NCBI GenBank assembly: GCA_015847255.1
Contig: JADLZK010008768.1
Location: forward strand, 310,001-374,000
Reading direction: 5' to 3'
Origin: Hyparrhenia diplandra
Taxonomy: Eukaryota > Streptophyta > Magnoliopsida > Poales > Poaceae
Length of the DNA stretch: 64,000 bases
Part shown: positions 32,500 through 45,195 of the stretch, piece after piece
Numbering within the stretch: the first letter of the stretch is position 1
Layout: every line of letters begins with the position of its first letter
Made by a program: the position numbers and the translations under genes
The notes under the pieces: model-generated
Databases searched by the model: none
What the model was told of the DNA's origin: nothing
The model's input: the letters and a program-made list of their open reading frames with translations, nothing else

Positions 32500-35400
32500 A
32501 ATAGAAGGCATTTTGTTAAAGGCATTTTTCTTCAAGTGCCTTAATTTCCAATTATATGAAGGCATTCATTAAAAAAGGCCTCAAAAGATATTTTGTTTGG
32601 AGGCTAATATTAAAAATGCCTTGAATACTCATCAATTGAAGGCGTTTTACCAAAATGCCTTAAATACCAATATCAATAGAAGGCACTTTACCAAAACGCC
32701 TCTTAAGTTCATTTGCTGCGCACGGTCCAGCCCTCGCATTTATGCAACCTGTCGGCTCGTCGGCCCAGACCCAGCCACCAGCCGCCTCGTGTCCATCGAC
32801 ACCGTCCCGATTCCTGCCTTTCTCCTCCCCCCACATCCACATACGCGCCCTCCGCTGCATCGCCTTGTCCATGCCCTCTCCCTCTCGTATCTCTCCTCGT
32901 AAAGGCTTGTGACCCTCACAGCGCGCAAGCACCTCCATCGAGCTGACAGCGGCGATGAACATGACAAGGGGAGCGAAGGTGCGGGACAATGCTGCATGTG
33001 CCTCCATCCAGCGGCTTCCCACGTGCGCGTGCTGCTGAATCCTGATCTGCGATAGTAGCAGCAGTTCGGCCACCAGGCACACCTATCTATGGTGCCCAGC
33101 TCAGTGGAGATTTAGGGTTCGTTTGCAAACAATCGTGGAGTAGGGCTTCTGGAATTGGGGAATAAACTTTGATTTGACTGGGATCTGCATAATCTCTCCT
33201 TGGATGTGCTAATCCAAAACCCTTGCCCCTTAGCCCTCAATGATTAGTAGCCCTTTTTTTGTTATATGATTTTCTCAAGTTGACTATAAATTTTATTTTG
33301 GGTTTAGTTTTTCAGTGGTACCTCTAGTGGCAAAGTAACATACATGTAACAACATCTCAATGTTAGTACAACCAAAGTAACAATCTCTTACTTTTTGTTT
33401 CTGTTTCAATTATAAAATTCAATTACTTTCATTCACTCATAAAACTGCCTTTCTGGAGGGCATATCTATGGCCCTGTACTGCAGCCCCAATCATCTTCTT
33501 ACTGTGGCGGCAATCAAGGTAATCTCAATAGCCTCCAGTCTATATAACCAATGTATACTAAAATCTCTGTTGAATGTATGTGCTAGTTGTAGTTTTTTTT
33601 TCAATTTTTAGTAGGAACAACTCTATGTCATAGTAGATGAGAACCATAACATAAACCGCTTAATAAAACTGCGCTGCCAACTATAAATCTTTCATGCACC
33701 TATGAGCTGTGGCAAAACTCATGCATTTTCTGTAATCATCTTAATTGTTTCTGTCATTCTTGTTCTTGTATGGCACGCTCCAAGTAAGAAAATATCCAAC
33801 TCAAATAACACTTCTGGTATTCATCCACCCCCGCCTCTCTCCCTCGGGCGGCGGTTTGAGTCTATGTTGATTAGTAGTTTAGTGTGGTGCAGCCAACCCT
33901 TTGAGACATGAGGCCTTGTTGGGTTAAATGAGGGGCATTTTGATTTGATTTGTATGCACTTGATTTAGAGCATCAGCAATGTATAGAACCAACCCCGTTT
34001 CCATACATCGATATGCTATCTCTCACCCCACAAACAATTAAAAAAATCGCCGGTCGGGCCTCCGTCGGGCCCGTGGATCCCTCAGGGCGTCGCCCTGCGT
34101 CTCGCCTTCTGCACAGACTCATCGAGGGAAACGCTGAGGGGAGAGAGAGAGCGCGCGCCGTGGGAGGGCCGGCGAGCTTGAGCGGATGCATTGCCCGCAT
34201 GGAGGAAGACAAGGTGGGAGGGCTGAGCCTTGTGCTGATGCATGCGAACGCATGGAGGTAGATGAGGAAGTAGATGAGGAAGACACAAGGAGAGAGCGGT
34301 GGGAGAGGAAGAAGATTTTTTTAGTTTGAAGGACCTGGTGCCATGCGTAGAAGCGGGGTTTTCTCCATCGTACCCGTGTCATAGTGTATCCAAACCCACT
34401 CTCTAGCAAGGATCGAACCGACTAAAACCTGCACACTGCGGACACTCTTAAGTGCACTATTGCCCCTGATGCGAGTTTGAAATGATTAATCCTCAAGTTA
34501 GTACATGAATGAGGTTGTTAGTGGATCTATGATTTTGCCTATCTGTCCCTATTGGTTAACTTGCAATTTTCTGCATTATAAAGAATTCTTCTACTCATAT
34601 TTACACTATGAACTCGGTTTGCTAAGAAGTTAAAGTTTTACTTCACACATATGAGATTATTTTGTTGTTTATCATAATAATTAGTATAAACCTGCTAGAA
34701 CAACTCAGCTAGTACAACTAGTACAACTCAGCACATGTGTGCTGCAACTCTGAAAATGACATGAGTTTCATTTAAATTAAGAAGCTTTAATTTTTCTAAC
34801 AAATCATATTTCACTAAAATGTTTAAACCAAGCTATCTCTTACAGCACTGCATTAGCACACTAAGTTTATTATATACCTTCATTGGGACATGTTTGCATT
34901 ATCACACTAAGTTTATTATATACCTTCATTGGGACATGTTTGGTTTAAGCAGGAGCAATTGCCAAGTGAGGACAACATACAAGTGTATAGCTGGATGAGG
35001 ACACAAGCAGGAGTAACATGTGTTGGCAAAGGCAACATAGTATATTTAGATGAATTTTACCCTCGCATATGCATAGCTGTGATGTGGACACTCTTAGAAA
35101 GGGAGGAAGAAACTTACCATTCAATGTTTGAAGGCTAAACTTTTGATTTTGTTTGGTTACAAATATATGCCTGAGATTTAAATGTTTGGATTGAGTGGTT
35201 AACATGTGCTTTGATTGGTTAATTTTTTGACGGATTGTGTTGTTTTCATATTAATTAATAGCATATTTTTGTATGTGAGTTGGTTTTGTAGGCATTTTAA
35301 TATTGCCTCCATCAAGTTCTGAAGGCTTATACAAAGCCTTCAAAAAGTAATATAGGAATTAGAAAATGCCTTTGAATGTTGATATTGGAAGGCGTTTTGA

Positions 35401-35500
35401 AAAAAATACCTCAAAAGACCTTTTTGAGTCTAATTTATATACGGCATTCTCAAGTATGCCTAGAAAGGTTTTTGAAGGCATTTTTAAATGTCTTAGTGAG
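32500..35500. mobile_element. Candidate DNA transposon with AAGGCATTTT-type subterminal repeats
   Basis: GAAGGC.TTT and its inverse AAA.GCCTT occur many times at 32,505-32,705 and again at 35,290-35,490, in both orientations, and not in between. This is the subterminal-repeat pattern of CACTA-like elements. The right side ends TGTCTTAGTG (35,491-35,500), compatible with a CACTA-type right end (TAGTG), but I find no matching CACTA start on the left. AGGCAACATAAA also flanks both sides (32,442 and 35,520). Interior: 32,715-33,110 is GC-rich and 33,950-34,450 is moderately GC-rich, neither with a recognisable gene; no transposase is visible. Confidence 0.4.
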
Positions 35501-36795
35501 ATGCGATTAGGTGGGCCACAGGCAACATAAAGGTTAGCTTGTCACGGTCATCACGCCAGCAACACACTATCAAACAATTAGACTTAATAGCTAACCAGTC
35601 CAGCGGCCCTTGTTAGCTACAGAAACCGCCACTAGGGCAATTTTCCTATACAATATGGCACCCTGGAAGTTGTAGTCTACAAGGAGTCCATATAAACTCT
35701 GCAAAAACAAAACTGCCTGCAAAGCAGCCAGTTCGTAACGAGGACCAGCAGGTGCGCAACCCTAGAAGGCATAGTCCCAACAAAGGACACATCAATTTCG
35801 ATCCCATAAACATGACCTTCATGTCCAAACACCTAAGGCGAGCAACACCTAGCTGACACAGCAAAAAGATTTTTCAAATGTAGAAAATAAAGAAGGCCAG
35901 GAGATCATTTGGAACCTCTAAAAAAAAGACATTATTTAGAACCCAGAACATAAAGGAAAGGGAGGGATAGTAGCACGCTGTCAAAGCACGTGACAAGAAA
36001 AACCGCCTCGGCAGGGGAATCCCAAGCATTTTCGAGAGAACTATACCACGCCAAGCCGATGTTTCTTCTGCAGAGCAATGTCCCTCTCTGATCCAGACCG
36101 TCCACTCAGCAAGACCTAAAAAATCCAGTGACAAGCAAATATGAGTATTGAAGAAAAAAAAAACAAAAGAGAAGCAAAAACAATTCGCATATGCGGCACC
36201 CAAACCCCGGCGGCCTCCGCCTAGCGCCGCAGCGCTCACACCCGAACACTACAGAGATAGGGAGAAGACGGAGAACTCACTCACCTGGACAGCGACTGGA
36301 TGAACAGGAAAGAGGAAAGCAACGCCTGCGCGTCGTTTTAGCGTCGTTTTATTTGTGCCTGCTCAACCTCTATGACGAGCGGGACCAGCTCTAGAAGATG
36401 GCCAATCCGCACTAGACAACCAGCCGCTGGCAGGCTTCGCCGCGGCAGCATCGGACATGTGATGTACGGTGTTTTTTTGCGAGAAAGCCCCTTATGTACC
36501 GGTGGTTTTGCGAAATGCCCCCCTGATCTAGGTGAGGTGAGGTGAGGACTCGATAGCACCGATGCCTTATCCCATGGGCGGACCTAGGGCCCGGCGACCC
36601 TGGGCGCCTGCCCGGGCTCCTTCGTGAGCGAGAGTGACACTAGTAGAACAGCGCTGACAATACAGGCAAAAGCAAGTAAAGAAGAAGGCTTATTTGTGAA
36701 TGAGGCCGGCCAAGCGATACACGTAAGTGAAAGTGTTTGGTTGGTTGACTGATGTGGCCTGGCTTCAATTCTTAGGTAGGGCACCTTAGCCTGGC
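35501..36795. other. No recognisable gene
   Basis: Open frames on both strands lack motifs. 36,566-36,610 (GGGCGGACCTAGGGCCC) resembles the end of grass hAT-type non-autonomous repeats, but I could not find a partner end. Confidence 0.35.
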
Positions 36796-37690
36796 CTATG
36801 GAGAAGGAGTCTTTTTGTTTGGTTGCTTGTGTTTCATAAGCCTGGCTAGCATTTGGAGTGTTCTTTTACTTGTAACGTTACCCCTCAAAGTAACATTTCG
36901 TCGAGCAGGTGGTGAGCAGGTCAGCAAGTGAGCAGGAGCAGCGAGTGCAGCGAGGGCGGTGGCCACGAGGATTTGATGCGCGCCGCGAAGAGGATGACCA
37001 CGAGGCGCTACCAGGGAGCAGTGCCAGCGATAGCAATGGTGACGCTCCACCTCTCCTCGCCATCCGAGTCTAGACAGGGGCTCACACGCGCCGCGCCTAG
37101 CGGCGTCCCCATCCCCTATGGCACTACTCCCTACACTCCCGTTTGAGCAGCCCCACGAGCGGCCGCGTTGCTCGGTGCCGGAGAGGTGAGTGCCTCCGAT
37201 GAGGGCGCCCGCGGCAGCCGGCGGCCAGTGCTGCCCCGGAACACGACAAGCGTCGTCGCGCCCGGGCCGTGGGGCGGCGTCGGCGAGCGCCCGGTGCGGG
37301 CGACGTCGAGACACTCGCCCGCGATGACCTTGACGGAGACGCCCGTCGGTGGGCTGTCGGGTGCGAGGACGCTTCTTGCGGGGGCCTTGATCGGCGGCGG
37401 CCCGGGCGCCACGGGAACCCCGCTCGGGCTCGGCTACCTCGCATGGATGGGCCACAACCTCGTCTCCCTCGACCGCATCCACGTCAATGTGGACCGCCGC
37501 ACCTCGTCGCCCTCGAGTTGAGGACGAGTTTCTCTTCCATCCGCGACGGCGGAGGCGGCGCCTGGCTGCGGGCCTGTCCGAACCGTCGGTAGTAGAGGCA
37601 CGACGGGGGGGGCGTGAAGGAGGCGAGGGGGAGGGGAGCTCGCTGGCGGGAGCCGTGTGGGGAGGGAGAAGGATCTGAGGGTGAAGATCT
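36796..37690. other. GC-rich block with overlapping frames, no supported gene
   Basis: The longest frame (minus, 36,796-37,719, ~307 codons) is Arg/Ala/Pro-rich, and equally long frames overlap it on both strands; that is what GC-rich grass DNA gives by chance. One alternative minus frame contains GVSVKVIAGECLDV near 37,340, faintly like pirin, but nothing around it supports the family. It may be a promoter and first exon region truncated by the copia insertion at ~37,695. Confidence 0.35.
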
Positions 37691-37694
37691 CTAG

Positions 37695-38894
37695 TTTGGT
37701 TTTGGCTAATTAGTGACACCTAAGGACTAATCTCCCGATGCTAAGTGTTTGATTAGATTGGAGATTGGTCATGCCGAAGTTGGTGTGTGGTGATCATGGA
37801 TGAGGGGTCGAGGTGATCCAAAAGATGATCAAGCATGCAACTCGGTGGAGTTTCGGAGATCAATTGTCCCCAAGGCAAAGGTATAACCATAGGGCTTTTG
37901 GCAAAGGCATAACCATAGGGCTTTTGATTTCACACTCAAGACACCATAGAGGGTGTGAGTGGTTATAGGATCGATAAGTCGTACTATAAAGAGGGGAAAA
38001 CTTTCGTACATATCGATCCTCACGTGCCTTTAGGTTCAAGTCTCATATGCATGCATTCTAACCTAAAGTGCTAACTCCGTCCTTGTCGGAAATGGTTTCA
38101 AAAATGCTAACACATGGTGTCGAGGTGTTCTTCGACGTGTCGGCAACAAGAAACAAGTGACGGAAGTCGGCTTGGAGCAAAGGCGAAGGAACGACGACGA
38201 AACGACGAAAATTCGCAGCTCTGGCGCGACCGGACGCGGTGACCGGAAGCACGAGGAAAGCGACCGGATGCTCCGGTGGGTGCGTTTGGCAGAGAGCATG
38301 TTTCCTGGCTTGGTGCTCGACGGGAAGCATCTGGTGTCGACCGGAAGCTCGACCGGACGCGCGACCGGACCCGGTCCGGTCGGGGGTTCAGTCACTGTTC
38401 GGGGGTTGTCGGTTGTGACCGGACCCACCGACCGGACTCACTGGTGAGTCCGATCAGTGCGTCCGGTCATCAGGCTGTAGAAACCGTGGGTTTCCCCCCA
38501 ACGGCCACATTTCGTGGTGTGGGGTATTTATACCCCCTTGGCTGCCTCTTGCTCTCTCTCTTGGTCATTTGAATCATTCCTAACACCTTTGAGCAAGCAA
38601 GCAAGCCTCCCTCCTCTCTCATTCTTGATTTGAGCTTCATTCTTGAGAGAAGAGTTGATCCAAGTGCATTGCATCGTGTTCTTGCATCTAGAGGCACTTG
38701 GGGATCGTTGTGAGACGGTGGATTTCCTGTTTCTCTTGGAGGCACCGCTCCTAGCCGGCTTGGTGGATTGGTGGAGTTGTTGGCAAGAAAAGGTGATTGT
38801 TTCTTGGCCACCTCCGGTTGATTTGTGAGAGGATTACGCACTCCTCGTCGGGAAGACAAAGTGCAAGGAATACATTGCTCGTGTCTTGGGTACC
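37695..38894 (+). repeat. Copia 5' LTR, first part
   Basis: It begins near TTGGTTTTGGCTAATTAGTG, the start region typical of SIRE-type grass LTRs. It contains clustered ACCGGA/TCCGGTC boxes at 38,227-38,470 and a TATA-like GGGGTATTTATACCC at 38,519-38,533. It breaks off at 38,894, where the gypsy element begins, and resumes at 50,359. Without the insertion the LTR would be about 1.7 kb. Confidence 0.7.
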
Positions 38895-39417
38895 TGTGGA
38901 TACGGGATCACCTAAGGACTCTACAGAGTTGTTCGCAGGATTCTATCCTAGCCTGCGGCCACTAACAACTCACAGAAGGCAATGGAAGCATAGCTACGGT
39001 AGACTTCTGTTGTAATCAGGATAGAATCCTAGTCAGATTACCATGTAAAGAGTCTGGGTGTTCGAATCCTCTACGGACAACCCTCTCTGTATCCGACTAG
39101 GTCCGTAGTAAGCTCTTTGGCCCCTTGGACTATAAAAGGCGGCCAAAGGGCACCTCGTAGAGGAGAGCGCAACTTGAACACATCAAGTGCTGTAAGCTTT
39201 ACAACCGATCCTCGGTTGACCCCATCAATCAAAAACAGGCTCACGCCGACTGGACGTAAAGGTCTTTACTCGATCAAGGATCGAGGGCCCGAACCAGTAT
39301 AAAAACCCCGCTCTCCATGTCAACTGCGCAACACACCGCCGGGCTCCAGGTTCATCGAGGCCCGAACAAACCGCCCGGTTCACCCCGTGGCGGGCTCTCG
39401 GTCGTAAAACATCGACA
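38895..39417 (+). repeat. Gypsy 5' LTR
   Basis: Runs from TGTGGATACGGG to CATCGACA. The TATA box is at 39,131 (ACTATAAAAGGCGGCC) and a second TATAAAA is at 39,298. Preceded by the target duplication GTACC. The copy at 49,828-50,353 matches throughout, with small indels. Confidence 0.95.
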
Positions 39418-39419
39418 GC

Positions 39420-39437
39420 TGGCGCGCCAGGTAGGGG
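39420..39437 (+). promoter_or_regulatory. Gypsy primer-binding site
   Basis: TGGCGCGCCAGGTAGGGG starts two bases after the 5' LTR. The leading TGG pairs with a tRNA CCA end. This site is common in Tat-type grass elements; I do not assign the tRNA. Confidence 0.8.
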
Positions 39438-39479
39438 CTCTCGTCGAATTTCAGCACGAGAGTCCGGCGGACCACGAGA

Positions 39480-42340
39480 TCATGGGCTCGCCGACGAGAA
39501 AGACGATCATCTTCGGATCATGGGCTTGCGAGATCGACCACGACGGCAAGACTCGAAGCTACGTCATCGAGGAAACCAAGACCGAAGAATCAAGACTCGT
39601 CGAGAAGCTCGAGCAGTTGACACTCGCCGACATCGCCTCAGAAACGGAGAACAAGCTCGACACCGACTCGGAGAACCACGTCGCAGGCCAGAAACCGAGA
39701 CGAACTCGGCGAGGGAAGAGATCCAAGGCTCCAAGACGGACTCGAAGACAACTCGAAGCCGCACTCCTACTCCGACTCAGATAAGGAAACCAGAATCAAT
39801 TCAGTAAAGAATTTTTTCGAAGCTTACCTAACTCGGAGAAAGAAGGCGAAACCAGAGTATCTATTCAAGTTGCCTTATCAATTCCCGACGGGACTACGCA
39901 ATGCAGCGTTCGCGCACACGAGGCGCATCAAGACAACTTTCAAAAGGAGACTGGAGATTCCTTTGAAGGGTGCACAACGAGGGCTCATCCTAACAAGGAC
40001 ACCAGAGGAGTGCATCATCCACTAGCCTAAGACCCTCAACAAGGCGTAACGTCAAGGAGCGGCGATGAGCGTCAGGGGATGGCAAACAACGGATCTTCCC
40101 CGGGACGGAAGGAGTGGCGCGAATCGAAGGCAACCGGCGCCAACGAAATACCGATGGTAGCAAGAGCCCGCGATGCCGCTTAACCCTCCGCGATGCCCCC
40201 GACATGAGGTCCAGTCACCGACGAAGGCCTATCAGACATCTCGGCGGACGAAAGAACCCAAGAAGACGAAGGAGAAGACCAACGTCATTCAAGGCTAAGA
40301 AGAAACAAGCTAAAGGGAGGACGCCGAGACAGAGTAGGAAAGCGCAAACAAGCCTGGAACAAGTACCAAGCCGACCTGCGTGAGTACGAAAAGATGAAGT
40401 CTGAAAGGGAAGCTGAAGACGATCATCAAATATCGCAAGAAGTCGCAAGAGTTGGTCGACCGCCTAAAAAGACCGCTTCGAGATGAATCCCTGAATGACG
40501 AGGAGAGGCTCATCAAGGAAGCGCTTCTTCTACAAAAAAGCCATCCAAGAAAGAGATCCCGCCAGTCACGGAAGGTCAAGGGCAAACAACTCGCACGCAC
40601 CAAGAAGCCGGTCGAATGTCTTCGAGAGGTTGGGAGTGCCAACTTTCCAAGAACTCGAGCTTCGAGGCAACCCCGGAGGGATGGCGGAAGCCAGAGACCC
40701 CCGAGGGCCAATCCAACCCCAAGGCAGAGCCGGCGAGAAGAAGTTGCGGAGTCCTCATACGGAGACCGCAAGAACCCCGACAAAAGGGCGCAAGATCGTC
40801 GGGACAAACAAGGGAGGACTAGTTGAGGGGGCTACGACCGGATTCCCTTGCTTCTTTGCGAGAAAAGACTCCAAGGGAGGAGGTCAAGCTACCCGCGAAG
40901 TTCAAACCTTCAAACCACTCGAAATAACGATGGGAAAACAGAGCCCAAGCAATGGCTCAACAAGTCTACTCACAATCCATTGAGACTGGGATATTGGAGG
41001 AGATGATGACGCAAAAGCCGTCTTCTTTCCCATGGCTCTAGAAGCTCTACCGCTCCAATGGTTCGACAAGATCGAAGAAGGCTCAATAAGATATTGGGAA
41101 GACTTGCGTAGAAAATATTAGCACTTAAGCTTGCGACAACTTTGCGGGAATCATCACCCATCCTATTATTTGCCGAGGGTTGAAGAGCCTCAAGCAAAAG
41201 CAGGAGAATCCTTAAGAGACTACTACCGAAGATTTGGCGAGATGAGATCCCAAGTGTATGACATCACGCGAAAGAGAAGTGGTCGACGCTTTCAGCCGGT
41301 AATGGGATTTCTCACGAGATGGCGTACCATCTTTCTCGGACTTCTACAAAGACAACCCGAGGACCAATGAACAATTCAAGATCTAATTTGTTGAAAAGAT
41401 GATCGGAGCATTAAGGAAGGATTTAATATAGCAAGGGGCTTGCCTTAGTTGACGGAATAAACTATCCTTGGAAAACCCGAAGAAAGAACCCGTGATCGCT
41501 TCCCGTTGTGGAATAAACTATAAACCTAGGAAATCACCCGCGTCTACCACTGGATGATAAAAGAAAGAACACGGAAGGTCAAAGAAAGCTATATATTTAA
41601 AAATGATGCTTAGGTGCGAAAGGGCCGAGTACAAACGATAAAGTTGGTCGCATTGGCATCACCAGAAGCCAAAGAAGCCCTTCAAGTCAAAGTACAACAA
41701 CAACAAGAGCAACTTATAACTCACATAAAAGACAACATCAAGCTAGAAGATCTACCTTAGATCACATCGTCTACCATCCATGAGCTCAACACATTTTCGT
41801 ATTTTTAAAACATGCACAACTTTCCAAGAGAGATACAAAGGAAGAGATTCAAATTTCGGAAAAAGGGACGATCAAGAAAGCAAAGGAGAAGACAATGACG
41901 GACAAAAAAAGGAGACTTTCGTTTTGCAAAAAGCAACAAGATCTCTAAACGCGTCATACTCGGGGACTTTTCAAAAAGACCCCTAGGAGTTCCTTGGAAT
42001 CAAAGAGCAAGAGACAAGACAAGCTAGCACTACGATCGATCATGGTAGCGGAGCCCGCTAACGCCACGCTACCTCACCCGGTCCCAATACCCGATTCGAC
42101 CTTTATGAGGGAGGATCAATGGACAAGCGTAGGCAACGGCGGCTGTATCCCTTGGTGATAGAACCCACCATAGGAGTGACAAAGAACCAAGGTAACCAAG
42201 GTGCGATTGACGCGAGGAGCAATCGGAGGGCTGAACATCATATTCTCGGAGAGGAAGAAAGAAGAAGAGACAACGTCGGCTCAGGCCTTGGACAAGATGG
42301 GGATGGACCTCTCGTGGATTGATTGCTCCATCAAACACCC
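39480..42340 (+). pseudogene. Gypsy gag region, heavily decayed
   Basis: The leader frame at 39,483-39,784 (GSPTRKTIIFGSW, charged) and short frames to 40,980 give Lys/Arg-rich sequence with no intact domain. A recognisable gag block appears at about 41,000-41,130: FPMALEALPLQWFDKIEEGS, then RYWEDL, followed by a TAG and, in the next frame, ESLRDYYRRFGEMRSQVYDI (41,200-41,262). This is the retrotransposon gag core (ALQWF ... W..L ... ESLR.Y..RF). The zinc-knuckle region is not identifiable. Many stops and shifts. Confidence 0.7.
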
Positions 42341-42466
42341 CTTTCTTACAAAAAGTGAGATAGTTCCCAATTGGAAGAGCGGCTATACCAATTGGGCAAA
42401 ATTTTGCCACCTTGCATGTAACAACATGAAAAACTTTGACCTTGAACACCATCAAATTACCGGATT

Positions 42467-43167
42467 TTGAAATATGGTTTTAAATACATCAAGTTCGAAG
42501 TTTTGGCAAATCTCAAAGTCACCATATCACGCCATCATGGGAAGACCGAATTTGCAATTGCAAAATTCATGGCTATTCCACACCACCCGTATCTATTGCT
42601 AAAGATGCCGGCACCATTTGGGATTCTTTCAATCAAAGTAGATCTCAAAAAGGCTTTCGAGTGTGATGTCCAAGCCATTGATATAGCAAACAAGACTGGG
42701 ATACTCTTGGAGGAAAAAGAAATCCAGCAAATGGCGCAAGATACAAATCAAGAAGAACTCGAGATACCAGCCAAGAAACAAGCAATCTTGGTGCCCCCAG
42801 AAGAAGCCGACGTCAAGCACATCGACTTAAAGACTGGTGATCCTTCCAAGACAGCGATCATCAGCGCTCACCTATCTCCTAAATAGGAACTCGCGCTCAC
42901 CAGCTTCCTAAGGCAACACAAAGATATATTCGCCTGGAAACCGGCAGATATGCCCGGGGTACCAAGGGAGCTGGCTGAGCACAGAATTGATATCAATATG
43001 GGATCCAAACCCATCAAGCAAAGGCGAGGAGATTCTCACGAGAAAAGAAAGAAGCCATCAAGAAGGAGATCGCGAAACTACTCGCGGCGGGATTCATCGA
43101 GAAATCTTGCATCCGATTGGCTAGCTAACCCGGTTCGGTCCGAAGAAGAACACCTCGAGAATGGCGC
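42467..43167 (+). pseudogene. Gypsy protease-to-RT linker
   Basis: The frame 42,467-42,886 carries a Tat-type block before RT (MPAPFGILSIKVDLKKAFEC, then DPSKTAIISAHLSPK) and is cut by a TAG at 42,884-42,886. The next stretch, LALTSFLRQHKDIFAWKPAD then MPGVPRELAEH, is the conserved lead-in to reverse transcriptase. The sequence then changes frame near 43,025 and again near 43,110 before entering the RT frame. The aspartic-protease DSG/DTG motif upstream is not recognisable. Confidence 0.75.
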
Positions 43168-43989
43168 ATGTGCGTGGACTACACAGACCTGAATAAGCAT
43201 TGCCCGAAGGACCCATTTGGGCTACCAAGGATCGATCAGATAGTGGATTCCACAGCAGGATCAGCCCTACTATCATTCCTGGATTGCTACTCAGGCTACC
43301 ACCAGATTGCGCTCAAGAAAGAAGATCAGAGCAAGACCTCTTTTATCACCCCCTTCGGTGCCTACTGCTACAAAACAATGTCTTTCGGATTAAAGAACGC
43401 CGGAGCAACGTATCAAAGAGCGATACAGACTTGTTTGGAAGGGCAGATTGGCAAAAACGCCGAGGCATACGTAGATGACGTGGTGGTGAAAACAAGGGAG
43501 CCAGACACTCTGATTCAAGACTTGGAGGAGACTTTCAACAACCTCAAGAAGTGGAAGTGGAAGCTCAATCCAACAAAGTGTGTTTTTGGAGTACCATCAG
43601 GACAACCACTCGGGTTCTTGGTCAGCAGCAGAGGCATAGAAGCCAGCTTCAAGCAGATCAAGGCAATCACAGAGATGAGACAACCCAGAAATGTCAAAGA
43701 TGTCCAGAAACTCACAGGGTGCATGGCAGCGCTCAACAGATTCATATCAAAGCTTGGAGAGAAAGGACTACCCTTCTTCAAATTAATCAAGACCAAGGGA
43801 AAGTTCGAGTGGACTGAAGAGGCAGACAAGGCATTTGAAGAACTCAAGCAATACCTAACGTCAGCACCAGTCCTCACTCCTCCAAAAGATCAAGAAGATC
43901 TCATGCTCTACATAGCAGCAACCAATACAGTAGTCAGCTCAGCAATCATTGTGGAGAGGGAAGAGCCCGGGAACAACAACAAGACCTAG
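43168..43989 (+). pseudogene. Gypsy reverse transcriptase
   Basis: 273-codon frame covering the RT core: CVDYTDLNKHCPKDPFGLPR, STAGSALLSFLDCYSGYHQI, SFITPFGAYCYKTMSFGLKN, and the catalytic YVDDVVVK at about residues 92-99. The thumb/connection region follows (LTGCMAALNRFISKLGEKGL) with the start of the RNase H part (TSAPVLTPP). Copies element RNA into DNA in the intact family. The N-terminal fingers are in other frames upstream, and a single TAG (43,987-43,989) separates it from RNase H, so no full polymerase can be made. Confidence 0.9.
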
Positions 43990-44004
43990 AGGCCAGTTTA
44001 CTAC

Positions 44005-45195
44005 GTGAGCGAGGTCCTTTTAGAGTCCAAAGCTCGATACCCTCACGTACAGAAACTACTCTACTCCATACTGATCACATCAAGGAAGCTGCGACACTAC
44101 TTCGACAGCCACAAGATAACAGTGGTTACCGACTCTCCACTGGGAGACATCCTGAGAAACAAAGATTCAACAGGACGCATATCAAAGTGGGCAGTTGAAC
44201 TCGGAGCACTAAATCTAGAGTTCACCCCACGAAGAGCAATCAAATCCCAAGCACTCCCTGATTTCATCGCAGAATGGACAGAGCTCCAACAGCCCATACC
44301 CGATGACATCAAGAAACACTGGAGCATGTACTTCGATGGTTCATTGAAGCTTGGGGGAGCAGGAGCCGGGATTCTCTTCATATCTCTAGATGGAAGACAA
44401 CTCAAATATGTGCTACAAATAAAGTGGCAAGCTACCAACAACGAGGCAGAGTATGAAGCACTCATCCATGGCCTCAGAGTAGCAAAAACTCTGGGAATCA
44501 AAAGACTTCAAGTATACGGCGACTCCGCGGTTGTCATCAACCAAGTCAACAAAGACTGGGACTGCACTAAGGATAATATGGGCCTCTACTGCGCAGAAGT
44601 ACGCAAATTGGAAAAGAATTTCCAAGGCCTGGAAATCCTACACGTACTCCGAGACACAAATGTGGCTGCAGACATACTAGCCAAGCTCGGATCTGACAGA
44701 GCTCAAGTCCCACCAGGAGTATTCGTCGAAGAACTTTCGAAGCCTTCAATCAAAGAAAACCCAGAACAAGAAAACTGGGAGCAATCAGCCCTAGCAGGAG
44801 TGATGATAATATCTCCAGGTCGCAGAACCACTCCCTGGATCGAGGACATCATCAACTTCATCAAAAACAAGACGCTACCCCAAGACAAGACAGAAGCAAC
44901 AAGAATCTTGAGAAAAAGCAAGAACTATGTGCTCGTCGGGGACAAGCTATACAAGAGAGCAGCATCATCAGGAGTATTACTCAAATGCATCAGCTCTCAA
45001 GAAGGAAAAGAAATCCTCAAGGAAATCCATTCTGGATGTTGTGGAAACCACGCAGCGTCGAGAACCCTCGTGGGAAAAGCATTCAGAACAGGATACATCG
45101 GCCACTTGACTCTCAAAGGCCTTGAAGAACTCGTCCGAAGATGCAAAGGATGCGGATGTTTGCTAGACAAAGGCGCACGCACACACACAACCTGA
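44005..45195 (+). pseudogene. Gypsy dual RNase H and integrase zinc domain
   Basis: 396-codon frame. It starts with the RT-linked RNase H remainder (YYVSEVLLESKARY in flow with the RT exon, TDSPLGDILRN). A linker and a second, archaeal-type RNase H follow from about residue 107: MYFDGSLKLGGAGAGI (Asp), TNNEAEYEALIHGL (Glu), VYGDSAVVINQ (Asp) and NVAADILAKLGSD (Asp), all four metal-binding positions present. The end (IHSGCCGNHAASRTL, CKGCGC) is the HHCC zinc-binding start of integrase, after which the frame is lost near 45,150. The dual RNase H is the hallmark of the Tat lineage. Confidence 0.9.

Noticed and set aside
37290..37412. Pirin-like phrase GVSVKVIAGECLDV
   Set aside because: Only about 14 residues fit; the next conserved pirin blocks (TRTPTMYLD, PEGWNAF) are absent in any frame.
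36796..37719. 307-codon minus-strand frame
   Set aside because: Arg/Ala/Pro-rich with long frames overlapping on both strands; no domain and no start or splice support. Expected by chance in GC-rich grass DNA.
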